Assembly: GCA_022827625.1 (NCBI GenBank)
Contig: JAJEIE010000033.1
Location: forward strand, 310,001 to 374,000
Direction of reading: 5' to 3'
Length of the DNA: 64,000 nt
From: Candidatus Poribacteria bacterium
GTDB taxonomy: Bacteria > Poribacteria > WGA-4E > WGA-3G
The notes beneath the pieces were generated by a model. It did no database searches. It was not told the DNA's origin and saw nothing but the letters and a program-made list of their open reading frames with translations. The first letter of the stretch is position 1; every line of letters starts with the position of its first letter. The translations under genes were made by a program, and so were the position numbers. Below are positions 43,760 through 53,315 of the stretch, in pieces.

Positions 43760-44437
43760 CTATTCAATTAAGGCAAGTGCCTGTTGCAATGCCTTGGCTC
43801 TGTGACTCATTTGATTTTTTATGTTTTCTCCCAATTCGGCGAAGGTCTGTTCATAGCCATCGGGTACAAATATCGGATCATACCCGAACCCACTCTCGCC
43901 AACAGGAGCATGCGTGATGCGTCCTTCGCAAATACCGATAACAACTTCAGGATCCGTATCCGGACGCACGACTGCGATTGCGGCGACAAAACGGGCACGC
44001 CGATCTGTAACACCTTTAAGAACTTCAAGGAGACTCGCAATCCGTTTTGCATCCGTCGCATCTTCACCCACCCAACGTTTGGAGTTAACACCGGGTGCCC
44101 CATGAAGGGCGTTGACTTCCAATCCTGCATCGTCAGCAAGTGTAAGATGTCCAGTATATCGGGCAATTACAGATGCTTTCTTAATAGCATTTTCAGCGTA
44201 CGTTACCCCATCCTCAACGACTTCTGGCGCGTCAGGATAGGACTTTAAGGATATAACTTCAATGGCTGTCGGCTCTCGGGTCGCTTCGCTTTCGGCTTTC
44301 AGCGAAAGATCATTGTGCGGACCGCAATCGTTAGCAGCAACCATACAATCTACTGACAGCCGATAGCCGATAGCCGATAGCCCCTTCGCGAGTTCTCGGA
44401 CTTTGCCTTGATTACGCGTTGCCAATACAAGCTTCAT
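43760..44437 (-). CDS. rdgB: XTP/dITP diphosphatase (RdgB/HAM1) with a repeat-derived insertion
   Basis: 225 residues, against about 195-205 usually. It removes noncanonical purine nucleotides. The N-terminal [47 protein letters not shown] and MSHRAKAL motifs are intact. Between RELAKGLS and [15 protein letters not shown] lie about 40 extra residues ([18 protein letters not shown] and ESEATREPT) encoded by repeat DNA at 44264-44383, which has inverted ends GGCTGTC/GACAGCC. The insertion falls between the first strand-helix unit and the next strand, a surface position. The gene overlaps rph by 26 bases. Confidence 0.9.
   Translation of the reverse strand: MKLVLATRNQGKVRELAKGLSAIGYRLSVDCMVAANDCGPHNDLSLKAESEATREPTAIEVISLKSYPDAPEVVEDGVTYAENAIKKASVIARYTGHLTLADDAGLEVNALHGAPGVNSKRWVGEDATDAKRIASLLEVLKGVTDRRARFVAAIAVVRPDTDPEVVIGICEGRITHAPVGESGFGYDPIFVPDGYEQTFAELGENIKNQMSHRAKALQQALALIE
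44264..44383. repeat. Palindromic repeat inserted in frame in rdgB
   Basis: Ends GGCTGTCGGCTCTCGG (from 44264) and GACAGCCGATAGCCGATAGC (from 44354) are inverted copies of the intergenic GGCTATCGGCTGTCGG family. The length is a multiple of three, so the frame is kept. Confidence 0.8.
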
Positions 44438-45170
44438 CTAAACCCTCTACCATCATGCGATTCTGTAATCGAATGAGCTCTTGGATACCGTTAACAGCGA
44501 GATCCAACATCTGGTCGTAATCCTCACGCGAAAACGGGGTCTCTTCCGCAGTACCCTGTATTTCTATAAACTTCCCGCTTCCGTTCATCACGACGTTCAT
44601 ATCAACATCGGCAGTTGAATCCTCAGTATAACAGAGATCCAACATCGGTTCGCCTTTAATCAACCCTACACTGGTCGCGGCAACGTTATCGGTGATCGGA
44701 AAGTTTTTGATTTCTTTTCTGTCAACAAGCCCACGACAGGCATCCCATAAAGCGATAAAAGCGCCAGTAATAGCGGCTGTGCGTGTCCCACCATCGGCTT
44801 GAATAACATCACAATCTACCCAGATTGTTCGCTCTTCCAGTGCATATAAATCGACAGCGGCGCGTAAGGAACGACCGATAAGGCGTTGAATTTCTTGCGT
44901 TCTTCCACCGATGCCCCCACGGGTGACTTCCCGCTGCATTCGCTCAGAGGTAGAACGCGGTAGCATCGAGTATTCTGCCGTTACCCAGCCCTTTTTCCGG
45001 ATCCGTTGCGTACGCATGAAACGCGGTTGCTGATCTATCACAGAAGCGGTACAGATCACATGGGTGTCCCCTGTTGCGACAAGGACTGAACCTTCGGCAT
45101 GTTTAATATAGTGTCGTTTGATTGTGACGAGACGCAACTCATTCGATTGCCGTCCATCTTCTCTTTCCAT
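44412..45170 (-). CDS. rph: Ribonuclease PH
   Basis: 252 residues; a phosphorolytic 3'-5' exoribonuclease that trims tRNA 3' ends. Conserved segments: [53 protein letters not shown] (the Arg-rich tRNA and phosphate site), [20 protein letters not shown] and [19 protein letters not shown]. All are intact and the length is normal. It is followed by rdgB, a pairing common in bacteria. Confidence 0.95.
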   Translation of the reverse strand: MEREDGRQSNELRLVTIKRHYIKHAEGSVLVATGDTHVICTASVIDQQPRFMRTQRIRKKGWVTAEYSMLPRSTSERMQREVTRGGIGGRTQEIQRLIGRSLRAAVDLYALEERTIWVDCDVIQADGGTRTAAITGAFIALWDACRGLVDRKEIKNFPITDNVAATSVGLIKGEPMLDLCYTEDSTADVDMNVVMNGSGKFIEIQGTAEETPFSREDYDQMLDLAVNGIQELIRLQNRMMVEGLDEACIGNA

Positions 45171-45339
45171 CCTTGATCTCCATGTATTGACTATCAGTTA
45201 TGGCTATCGGCTATCAGGGCGTTCCGCTACGCTCCACTCTTAGCAATCAGCAAAGAGAGGCTTAGGAAAGGGACAAACGTCCGCAACTGCCACACGACTT
45301 AACTGACTGCTGACAGCCTTAAAACTGATGGCTATTCTA
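45171..45339. repeat. Short-repeat region
   Basis: CTATCAGTTATGGCTATCGG, CTATCAGGGCGTTCCGCTAC, TTAGCAATCAGCAAAGAGAG. No gene. Confidence 0.75.
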
Positions 45340-45543
45340 CTATAAGGCTCTGAGAAATTCTAATGCCTTGGTATAACTTTTTCGCTCAAGATAGTGCAGA
45401 AGCATCTTAGGTGCAGTTGGTGCGAGCGCCTGAGACAGTACATCAATGCCTTCCAACTGCTCCATTATATCCTCGCCTGTCTCAATCCGTTGCATCATCG
45501 TTTCCAAGGTTTGCGTAAGTTCAGAAATTTGTTCAACTTGCAT
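45340..45543 (-). CDS. Small helical protein (67 aa), unknown
   Basis: From the ATG at 45541-45543, preceded by GGGGGAGG, 67 residues: MQVEQISELTQTLETMMQRI at the start and YLERKSYTKALEFLRAL at the end. It appears to be an all-helical hairpin with no cysteine or membrane segment. It overlaps the 3' end of the PhyH gene by 11 bases, so it is translationally coupled to it. Function unknown; a partner of the oxygenase is one possibility. Confidence 0.6.
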   Translation of the reverse strand: MQVEQISELTQTLETMMQRIETGEDIMEQLEGIDVLSQALAPTAPKMLLHYLERKSYTKALEFLRAL

Positions 45544-46450
45544 CCGATGCCTCCCCCTCCTCAATGGCTTTGCAGGTACGTAGGTGTACATTTTTAGGTG
45601 CTGGATCATATCCCTTCCATGCATACGGATCAACACCAGAGACCGGAATGACACAGCGTCGATCCGCACTGGCGGGACGCTCGCCCTCCTGGATTGACCA
45701 CGGTAAAAGCGACCATGAATTGCAGTAATGGTTCACCAAGACCCGTCGATATGTATCTCCACGGTTTTTACGAGAACGGTGGAGGAGATAACCGTTAAAA
45801 AACACCAATGTGCCGGTCGTAACCTCAACAGGTACCTCATCGGTCTCATCAAAACCGTAGCTCTCTGGCGTAAAATCGAACTCATCAGGATTTTCGTGAG
45901 ATCTTTGAGGGTAGAGGTATCCGCGGCGATGCGAGCCAGGGAGAACCCATAAACACCCATTCTTTATCGTTGCATCGTCCATGGCTATCCACGCGCCAAT
46001 CAAGGAGCGGTCGCGGGTCGGAATATAAATTTCGTCCTGATGCCATGCCTGTCCTTGAAAATTGGGAGGTTTAACAAACAGCATTGACTGCATACACTTG
46101 ACGCTTCCATCCCAATAGGGTAGATGTGCAGCGGTTATCTGGCTCAAGATACCACATATTTTTGGGTGCTTGACGTATCTTTCAATAATAGCGCTGACAA
46201 AATGTGGCTGATGAATGCAAAGGATACGACCGATAGCCTCGTCATCACTAATAGCGTTAGGGAGCGGTTTCAGGCTTTCACACGGATACCCGCCTTTAGC
46301 GAGCGTCACGGTATCCTGCCGGAGCTCCTCTATTTCATCAAGAGACAGCAGATCCGGGACAACGAGATAACCGTCTTGGACAAAAGATTGAATCTGTTCG
46401 TCAGATACGATTTTTGGCACTTCAATCGGTGCACTTGGTTCAAAGTTCAT
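45533..46450 (-). CDS. Phytanoyl-CoA dioxygenase family protein
   Basis: 305 residues. An Fe(II)/2-oxoglutarate oxygenase with the N-terminal FVQDGYLVVPDLLSLDEIEEL, the HxD pair in GQAWHQDEIYIPTRD, NGCLWVLPGSHRRG and the distal His in NGYLLHRSRKN, with Arg in DTYRRVLVNHY for 2-oxoglutarate. The long insertion NPDEFDFTPESYGFD is usual in the subgroup that includes mitomycin-type and quorum-related enzymes of uncertain substrate. It is only distantly similar to the PhyH protein at 19979. Confidence 0.88.
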   Translation of the reverse strand: MNFEPSAPIEVPKIVSDEQIQSFVQDGYLVVPDLLSLDEIEELRQDTVTLAKGGYPCESLKPLPNAISDDEAIGRILCIHQPHFVSAIIERYVKHPKICGILSQITAAHLPYWDGSVKCMQSMLFVKPPNFQGQAWHQDEIYIPTRDRSLIGAWIAMDDATIKNGCLWVLPGSHRRGYLYPQRSHENPDEFDFTPESYGFDETDEVPVEVTTGTLVFFNGYLLHRSRKNRGDTYRRVLVNHYCNSWSLLPWSIQEGERPASADRRCVIPVSGVDPYAWKGYDPAPKNVHLRTCKAIEEGEASDAS

Positions 46451-46570
46451 TTTTTTAAAGTACGCTCCGCTTTAACTGTTAATGTCTGGCGTGCGCTTCG
46501 CAAACTAACAGTTTGCGGTACAAGCAAGCCTTTTATCGAACTCACGTTAACTTATAACTCGATTCAATAG
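46451..46570. repeat. Intergenic repeat with the GCAAACTAACAGTTTGC palindrome
   Basis: CGCAAACTAACAGTTTGCGG (about 46498) is identical to part of the element at 24410. An AAGTACGCTCCGCTTT palindrome lies beside it. A related CACAAACTGGAAAGTTTGTG occurs at about 51983. Confidence 0.75.
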
Positions 46571-48706
46571 CTAAACACGGTTCGCCAAGAACATCTCTGT
46601 TACCGCCAGAGCAAAGACTGCTAACATGAGATACATCCAGACATCCTGTCTGTTCTCAACATCCTCGTGGTACTGTGCGATGAGTTCTGCGGTAGGTGTG
46701 TCCTCAGCGGACTCATCCACAGTCCCTTTCAACATACTCGTAAGTTCTTCCACATCACGCGCGGCGAGGTCAGATTCTGTTGCCTCTGTGTTAATCACAA
46801 AATAGCGAGACGCAGCACCGGATGCGTGGATGGAATAGATGCCCGGTATCGTCGTGTCTGTATAAAGGACGCTTGTAGTCGTGTTATTTTCGTCGGACTG
46901 CAAGCGAGTTTCGACACCGTTTGGGTTGAAGATCGCGACCACTCGGTCCCGTCCCCCTCCAGTCGTCTCAGTTTCAACATCGAGTTCAATGCTATCACCG
47001 ACGCGATAATCCGGACTTGTCTCTACATCCTTGAGTGCGAGGTATTTAATTGCCTCATGCAAGAAAGGCAGATAAACAGCCCGTATCGGTAGATCGTTCC
47101 ACTCCCGGTCTATTGTCGAGGTAAAGCAGAGCACACGTCCGGGAGTCCTTATACCGGTGTCGCCGTAAGATTTTTCAAAAAGTGCCGGACTCCCATCATC
47201 ATAAGCTGCGATGACGGTTGCATCTGCTGTCGGGACGGCTTGAAAAACTCTGTAAAACCGCGCTTTCCCGAAATCACCATGGTTCGGTTCTTTAAACGTT
47301 GCAAAAATTGGGTGTTCATACTTCACGGTTGCAAGGACCCGGAATTGTTCACGATCAAAGGCATCTCCAACGGCTTGAACGAAGTTGCACGGCATCAAGC
47401 CCTCCGCGCCGCCGAGGTGTTGTTCATAGACATCCGCATCAAAATTATCACCGACTGTCACAATCAAGCCGCCGCCTGCTGCGACGTAAGTTTTTATGCG
47501 ATCCGCTTCAGTTGGAGAGAATCGCGCAACATCGGCAAGGATAAGCACATCGGTACGTGCCAGCATCGCAGCATTGGGAATGGTTGTCGACTCGCTGAAA
47601 TCAATTGGAACGGCATCACTTCCGGCTGTAAATGCCATTTCCATGAAAAAGGTTTCTGGTTTCTGAAACGAGCTGCGCGTCCGAGACCTGTTACCGACGG
47701 CATGAACTTTGATAGACTGTAGACTCTGTAAGGTGAAATAGCGTTTGTTGTCAACCGCAAGTCCGTCTTCTGGAAGTTCAACCCACCCCGTATGTGTCGC
47801 CTCGTCTTGGAAATCAATTCTGAAGACGGCATCTGCTAAGTCGTCTGGTTCAATGTCGATCAGGACGGTTTGAATCATATTTTCATCGATAAAAAGGCGA
47901 ACGGGTAAACTTTCAACAGGTTCATCCCCGTAGTTGTGGACGCGAGCGACAAGATGTGAGACTTGCTGCTCGTTCAAAATAACAGGTGGCACACTGATAC
48001 CTGTAATAGCGAGATTCTTGGACTGTTCGCTGCTGACATTAATAAACTCAATTTGGACATCAGGATTGAGTTTGTCCGTCTCAATAAAGTTCTCCCAACC
48101 TCGCTTTTGCATATCGCTGATGAGATACACCTGCTTCTGTCCGATAGGAATAGATTCAAGAATCTCATTTGCGGTTTGCAAGGCATCTAAATAATCCGTG
48201 GGTTCATAGGTAACTTCCGCCGCATTTAAAGCCGATCTGAGATGCGAGAATTCTGAACCGAGCGGCGCGACGACCCGTGCTTTATCTGATGAAAGGATGA
48301 GGCATGCTGCATCCGTTGAATCCAGCCCGCCCAGAATTTTGGTTCCTTCTGCTTTGGCATCTTTGAAGACTTCCTCATACTGCATACTATAGGAGGTATC
48401 GAGAATAATAACCGCATTTCGTTTCCCACCAATCTTCTGCGTAATGACGGGGGCTGCAGCGAAAAAGGGTCGCGCAAACGCCACACCGAGCAGTGCCAAT
48501 ATCAGAATACGCATCAATAGGAGTAGCCAACGTTTCAGTTTATGTCGGCGGACGTTCGTCTGATGCGACATCTGAATGAAACGCACTGTACTGAATATGA
48601 GCCGCCTGGCACGCTCCCGATTCAACAGATGTAAAATAATCGGAATCGACGCGCCTATGACACCGGCTGCTACAAATAAGGGTGCTAAAAATCCTAATCC
48701 AAACAT
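46571..48706 (-). CDS. BatA-type vWA membrane protein
   Basis: 711 residues. The N-terminal GFLAPLFVAAGVIGASIPIILHLLNRERARR is the Aerotolerance-regulator (BatA) N-terminal domain with its two membrane helices (a second at LLLLMRILILALLGVAFARP). A von Willebrand A-like domain follows (VIILDTSYSMQY in the MIDAS position), then a CARDB-like region and a GATase-like segment (LILADVARFSPTEADRIKTYVAAGGG). A final helix, MYLMLAVFALAVTEMFL, anchors the C-terminus. It belongs with the DUF58 and DUF4381 genes in the MoxR/BatA-type operons; the MoxR ATPase is not in the window. Confidence 0.85.
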   Translation of the reverse strand: MFGLGFLAPLFVAAGVIGASIPIILHLLNRERARRLIFSTVRFIQMSHQTNVRRHKLKRWLLLLMRILILALLGVAFARPFFAAAPVITQKIGGKRNAVIILDTSYSMQYEEVFKDAKAEGTKILGGLDSTDAACLILSSDKARVVAPLGSEFSHLRSALNAAEVTYEPTDYLDALQTANEILESIPIGQKQVYLISDMQKRGWENFIETDKLNPDVQIEFINVSSEQSKNLAITGISVPPVILNEQQVSHLVARVHNYGDEPVESLPVRLFIDENMIQTVLIDIEPDDLADAVFRIDFQDEATHTGWVELPEDGLAVDNKRYFTLQSLQSIKVHAVGNRSRTRSSFQKPETFFMEMAFTAGSDAVPIDFSESTTIPNAAMLARTDVLILADVARFSPTEADRIKTYVAAGGGLIVTVGDNFDADVYEQHLGGAEGLMPCNFVQAVGDAFDREQFRVLATVKYEHPIFATFKEPNHGDFGKARFYRVFQAVPTADATVIAAYDDGSPALFEKSYGDTGIRTPGRVLCFTSTIDREWNDLPIRAVYLPFLHEAIKYLALKDVETSPDYRVGDSIELDVETETTGGGRDRVVAIFNPNGVETRLQSDENNTTTSVLYTDTTIPGIYSIHASGAASRYFVINTEATESDLAARDVEELTSMLKGTVDESAEDTPTAELIAQYHEDVENRQDVWMYLMLAVFALAVTEMFLANRV

Positions 48707-48712
48707 TCTTAA

Positions 48713-48992
48713 CTATTAAATCTGGTCACCGTTCCACTTCGTTTCACGGTGGTTTTCGGTTAATTCTAACCGCCTCTGGGTCATGGTGGTCTAAAGTTGG
48801 GAAGTGTGCTAAAGTGAACTAAAGTCTGTAAAGTTATGAAGGGGACCTGATTAACACAAGGTCTCTTACAACTTTGAACTTGCAAACTTTGAACTTGCAA
48901 ACTTTACGGGTCTCTTACAACTTTGAACTTGCAAACTTTCAACTTTTAAACTTTACTGCCCTGACTGCTGATAGCCGATAGCCGACAACTAC
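48713..48992. repeat. Upstream region of the BatA-like gene, dominated by repeats
   Basis: Contains the CACTTCGTTTCACGGTGG word also found upstream of accC, several tandem ACTTTGAACTTGCAAACTTT units (about 48860-48940) and GCTGATAGCCGATAGCCG. No gene is seen. Confidence 0.8.
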
Positions 48993-49964
48993 TTAAAGAA
49001 TCCCTTGCCGTTTGGCAAGATAGGAAGCGAGTGCGAAATCAATCGGTGTCGCTGTGGTTATCAGGTTATAATCAATATCCGCTTGCCGCAGTGCAAGCCT
49101 GTAGGTCTCAAGAAATGCGTTGAAATTATTCAGATAACTCTCCTGAATCGCTTGTGGTGTCGTGATAATCTCAGCGTCGTTTTCCGCATCAATAAAACGG
49201 ATAAGGGCTTCGGAACTGCGTCCTGTCTCAAAGTTAGCGAAATCAATTTCCTGCTGCGCAAGGACGTGAAAAACAATCACTTCATGCCCCTCATATCGGA
49301 GATGCTCCAAACCAGAGATAACCTCTTCCTGATTTTCATCATAAAGGTCAGAGATAAAAAGGACTAACCCACGCTTCGTCAAGCGCTCTGCGACTTGATG
49401 CAGCGGCATTCCCATTCGGGTGGTTTTCGCGGTTTGTAAGGTTTCCAATGTGAGCAAGATAGAATGCAGGTGTGACGTGCTACTCCTTGCGGGGAAATAC
49501 TGATGCAGCGTATCATCAAAATAAGCGAACCCAATGGCATCCCGCTGCTTTGCCATAAAGTAGGCAAGTGACCCGATGAGGTAGCTGGAATATTGGAGTT
49601 TTGTCAAGGTCTGTGCAGCTGCTCCCTGATCCGTAGCCTCGTTTTCGGGTATATCATCTACCGGGTGCGCCATAGATTCGCTGGTATCCAGAAGCAAGTA
49701 GCAATTGAGATTGGTTTCCTCCTCAAACTGCTTGATATAGTATCTATCCGTCCGAGCATAGGCTTTCCAATCTATGTGTTTGGTATCATCACCGGGCATG
49801 TACTGTCTATACTGAGCAAATTCGACACTAAATCCATGATACGGGCTTTTATGGAGGCCTGAAATAAAACCTTCGACGACGAATTTAGCAATCAATTCAA
49901 GATTTCCGATTCGGGCAAGAATTGATGGATTTAGGAATCTGCGTCCCTCTGACTGGTTTTGCAT
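48993..49964 (-). CDS. DUF58 protein
   Basis: 323 residues. DUF58 signature: GLHKSPYHGFSVEFAQYRQYMPGDDTKHIDWKAYARTDRYYIKQFEEE at about 37-85, then a vWA-like fold with LLLDTSESM (DxSxS metal site) and LVLFISDLYDE. Such proteins work with MoxR ATPases and BatA-type proteins in envelope or metalloenzyme maturation. It lies between the BatA-like gene and the RsbU-like phosphatase, all on the same strand. Confidence 0.9.
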   Translation of the reverse strand: MQNQSEGRRFLNPSILARIGNLELIAKFVVEGFISGLHKSPYHGFSVEFAQYRQYMPGDDTKHIDWKAYARTDRYYIKQFEEETNLNCYLLLDTSESMAHPVDDIPENEATDQGAAAQTLTKLQYSSYLIGSLAYFMAKQRDAIGFAYFDDTLHQYFPARSSTSHLHSILLTLETLQTAKTTRMGMPLHQVAERLTKRGLVLFISDLYDENQEEVISGLEHLRYEGHEVIVFHVLAQQEIDFANFETGRSSEALIRFIDAENDAEIITTPQAIQESYLNNFNAFLETYRLALRQADIDYNLITTATPIDFALASYLAKRQGIL

Positions 49965-50001
49965 CTATAATTACGCCCTTTATATCGCTCGAAACGACAT
50001 C

Positions 50002-51951
50002 CTATTTCTTTTTTAAGATGAGTAGCGTTAGGTCGTCAAACTGATCGGCTTCGCCTTGAAAACCCATTACGGCACCGTGGAGATGCTCTCGGATCGCTTC
50101 AGCACTCACATCTTTGCATGCCTTTGATGCCTCCACCAGCCGTTCTTCCTCATAATACTCATCCTCAATGTTAACCGTTTCTGTGACGCCGTCCGTATAA
50201 TATATGACCACGTCCCCACTAACGAGTTCGATATGTTCGGCTTCATATTCAGCGATACTTGAGACCATATCGTTTGGAAACATTCCGAGTGGGATACCGC
50301 CGACCTCTTCACCGAGCCACTTACAGGTTCCATCTTTTCTCACGAGGAGCGGCGGATTATGACCGGCATTGAGGGTTGTCAGGATATCTGTTTCGGGATT
50401 AAGATGACTATAGAAGAAAGTTGCATATTTTTCTTCAGTGCCGCTGGCGTAAAGGAGCGAATTGAGTGTCATCGCCATTTCAGTGAGTTCAGTATACACG
50501 GTTGATGGGCACACTCCATTTTCAGTGTCTCCTGATGTGGATGTATTAACACGAGATAATTCAGAGATGAGCCCCGCTCGCAAGGTTGCCATGAGCAGTG
50601 CTGCTTGCATCCCCTTTCCAGAGACATCAGCGATCGAAAGTCCCCAATGTCCAGTAGGTAAAGCAATACAATCATAATAGTCGCCGCCGACGGGCCCCCG
50701 GGGTTCATAGTGCCCTGCGACTTCATAGCCGGGAATGTCAGGGAGATCGTCTGGAATGAGGTTTTCTTGGATCTTGCGTGCCTCTTCCATTTCCGCTTGT
50801 AATTGGCGTGCCTCAAGTGCTTCCTGATGGAGGTGTGCGTTCTCAATAGCCACGCCCGCCTGCTTGGCAAAAGAGTCGAGTAAAACCACATCTTCATCGG
50901 TAAAAGGTGCGATCCGCCCCCCACGCTCTTCCTTGTCCCCGACGACAAGAACGCCTAAAACATCACCGTCGCGTCCAGAGATAGGGACCGCCATCAAAGT
51001 CTTGCCCCCGAAAAGCGTATCCGACTCCGGCAAACAGTGGCCGGGCAACCCATCCTTTGCAACAGACTTCAGCATATCGACCGATGTTGCTTCTTGAGAC
51101 GCTGGCACTTCTTCCCCACAAGAGATAACCAGCGCATTCCCGTTCTGCTGTGCTGTGGCACTTTCAACCAATGTCTCAGGAAAGGCATAACTGAGTTCAA
51201 GTTCCTGCTGTTCTGGGCGTGTGAGCATGAGTGCGCCAGCATTGGCATCCAAAAACGAAACGGCTTGTAGGACGACCTGCTCCGCAGCATCTTCAGGCTG
51301 CAAGAGCTGACAAATTTGTGGTGCGCTCTCAGCGAGCATGAAGAGGCGAAACTTTTCACTCTGGATACCTTCCACCATCCGCGAATAGGCAATAGCGATC
51401 GAAATTTGGTGGGCGAGGGTTGTCAACAATTCCTGTTCCCATGCGACGAGTGTCTCCCTCCCCAAAAATCGCCCTAAACCAATCATACCCAAGAATTCAT
51501 CTTGAATCTTTAGGGGAACCCAGAGCCTGATATCAACAGTTTCAACGAGTTCTGCACTCCGGGCAAAGAACGCCTCAAGCCCTACTGGGGGTGTGTTATT
51601 CTCAATGATTGGATGTTGTAGTAAATTCGCAACTTCCTCTGATTCAATAGGAATTGAGGGGAACACCTGTTCAGGTGTCGATGCGATTACATCGAGATTG
51701 TTTCCGGTAGGATGGTAACGCAGAATCACACCGCGCGTGACTTGCAAGGTTCCAAGCGTGATACGCAGATAGGTTTTGCTTGAATGGTTAAAGTTACCAT
51801 AGCCGGAGATGAGCGTTTGCCCCAAATGCTCTAACTCGGACAGACTAAATATGAGCCGTTCCATAGTCTGTTCGGCGGTGTTCTGTGTGCCGTGGGCTTG
51901 CTGCGAATCGCGATCTAAAATAGGCTCGCTTAAATCTTTCATGTGTTGCAT
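50002..51951 (-). CDS. GAF-PP2C (RsbU/SpoIIE-type) serine phosphatase
   Basis: 649 residues. Two GAF-type sensor regions (about 40-195 and 205-370, the second with DEDVVLLDSFAKQAGVAIENAHL) are followed by a coiled linker (EARKIQENLIPDDLPDIPGYEV) and a SpoIIE-type PP2C domain (about 415-645) with the metal-binding VGGDYYD, IADVSGKGMQAALLMA, LNAGHNPPLLV and YYTDGVTE. It should dephosphorylate the STAS anti-sigma antagonist encoded 222 bases upstream, switching on a partner-switching cascade in response to a small-molecule signal at the GAF domains. Confidence 0.92.
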   Translation of the reverse strand: MQHMKDLSEPILDRDSQQAHGTQNTAEQTMERLIFSLSELEHLGQTLISGYGNFNHSSKTYLRITLGTLQVTRGVILRYHPTGNNLDVIASTPEQVFPSIPIESEEVANLLQHPIIENNTPPVGLEAFFARSAELVETVDIRLWVPLKIQDEFLGMIGLGRFLGRETLVAWEQELLTTLAHQISIAIAYSRMVEGIQSEKFRLFMLAESAPQICQLLQPEDAAEQVVLQAVSFLDANAGALMLTRPEQQELELSYAFPETLVESATAQQNGNALVISCGEEVPASQEATSVDMLKSVAKDGLPGHCLPESDTLFGGKTLMAVPISGRDGDVLGVLVVGDKEERGGRIAPFTDEDVVLLDSFAKQAGVAIENAHLHQEALEARQLQAEMEEARKIQENLIPDDLPDIPGYEVAGHYEPRGPVGGDYYDCIALPTGHWGLSIADVSGKGMQAALLMATLRAGLISELSRVNTSTSGDTENGVCPSTVYTELTEMAMTLNSLLYASGTEEKYATFFYSHLNPETDILTTLNAGHNPPLLVRKDGTCKWLGEEVGGIPLGMFPNDMVSSIAEYEAEHIELVSGDVVIYYTDGVTETVNIEDEYYEEERLVEASKACKDVSAEAIREHLHGAVMGFQGEADQFDDLTLLILKKK

Positions 51952-52173
51952 CCAGATATTGGTCAGTAATTCCCTTCACGTGCACAAACTGGAAAGTTTG
52001 TGCTACAAGCGGCAACTTAGGTTATATCTATATCTTACAAAACGATTTTATATCTATTATTACAAGGCAGTCGATAACCCACAGGAACAGAGGTTCCACA
52101 AAATACGCAGCTGAACATAGCAGAAGGATAAATGTCAATCTTCCTCGAGCGCCAAACCTGTCGTAAGCGAAGG

Positions 52174-52515
52174 CTATAGATTCGCAATAGCGGATTCTTC
52201 ATCCGGGAAAATGCCGGCGTACTTAGCGAGTGCCATCATACGAAAAGTTCGCTCCTGTGTAGCTGACAACCCACAGAAATTCAAAGCCCCTTCCCGTTCA
52301 TGAAGTGCCTCAATAATTTCGATAAGTATAGATATACCGATACTATTAATAAGTGTTGTTTTCTCAAGATTGATAACGAGCTGCGTATAACCGTTCCCAA
52401 TGAGTTCCTTTGCCTTATCAGCGAGTTGCTCGCCAAGGGCATCATTCAGGTACCCAGCCGTCTCAATCACTGCGTGTTCTCCGTCTTCACGGATTTGGAT
52501 ATCGAATTTATTCAA
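52174..52515 (-). CDS. STAS anti-sigma factor antagonist (RsbV/SpoIIAA-like)
   Basis: 113 residues. A STAS fold with the phosphoacceptor serine in TLINSIGISILIEI (near residue 58), the usual place for RsbW-type kinase phosphorylation. In the unphosphorylated form it would bind the kinase at 52685 and free its partner. It sits between the phosphatase and kinase genes, completing the module. Confidence 0.9.
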   Translation of the reverse strand: MNKFDIQIREDGEHAVIETAGYLNDALGEQLADKAKELIGNGYTQLVINLEKTTLINSIGISILIEIIEALHEREGALNFCGLSATQERTFRMMALAKYAGIFPDEESAIANL

Positions 52516-52684
52516 AATCCTTACCTCCTTAGCTTCCTAACATGGACTTGCGAGTTACGCCGTAGATATAAAGGTAGTACGTAGCAAAAACCTATCGTTG
52601 AACAACAAATTGTAACACAAATTTAGGGACTCTCCTCAGCGAATCCCCCATTGTGTTATGGGTGTAGCGAAACGTCACATTCCG

Positions 52685-53116
52685 TTATCCTCTCTTTTTC
52701 TTTTTGACGCTCACAGTTGTTCCGTTAGGGCTGCTTTCTATATCCACTTCATCCATTAGGGATCTAATAATTTGCAATCCCCGTCCGCGCTTACGTAGGT
52801 CGGTATGTACGCTTGGGCTCCCGAGTACACGGCTCCCGTCGAGTGTATCTGTCGAGATACCGACCCCTCGATCTGTAACTTTAAACTGCAGCTCATCCGC
52901 CATAAGCAAAAATTCAATATGAACTTCCTGATCGTCGCTCTTGCTATGCTCAAAAGCGTTGATACAGGTTTCGATGATCGCGAGTTGAATTTCCTCGACC
53001 TCTCCTTCCCCGAAATCCATTAATTCGGCAAGAACAGAGGCTGTCTTAGCTGCAGCAAGTTCCATATCAGGATACATAGGTATAGTGAGGATTACGCGTT
53101 TGGCTATATCTGACAC
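52685..53116 (-). CDS. Anti-sigma kinase of the RsbW/SpoIIAB type
   Basis: 143 residues. A GHKL ATPase with the N-box ETCINAFEHS, the G1 box VTDRGVGI, GRGLQIIRSLMDEVDI and a basic end (VSVKKKKRG). It should phosphorylate the STAS protein. The target sigma factor or output is not in the immediate neighbourhood; the ECF factor at 29702 has its own zinc anti-sigma and is not the obvious partner. Confidence 0.9.
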   Translation of the reverse strand: MSDIAKRVILTIPMYPDMELAAAKTASVLAELMDFGEGEVEEIQLAIIETCINAFEHSKSDDQEVHIEFLLMADELQFKVTDRGVGISTDTLDGSRVLGSPSVHTDLRKRGRGLQIIRSLMDEVDIESSPNGTTVSVKKKKRG

Positions 53117-53315
53117 GTTGCGTTTCCCTCCTTGCTATGACTCATGTTTGTATTGGAATCCACAAAATTCGCTTCGGTCTGTGTTTTCCGTTTCCATGGG
53201 CAGGCAATGAAGTATCGAAAAAAAGAATTGAGTTGCTTCCCACCGAGGCTGTAGATGCAAACTTATGAAAACTTGGTTAAATCATATCATATTTTTTTTA
53301 TTTATGTCAAGTTTT

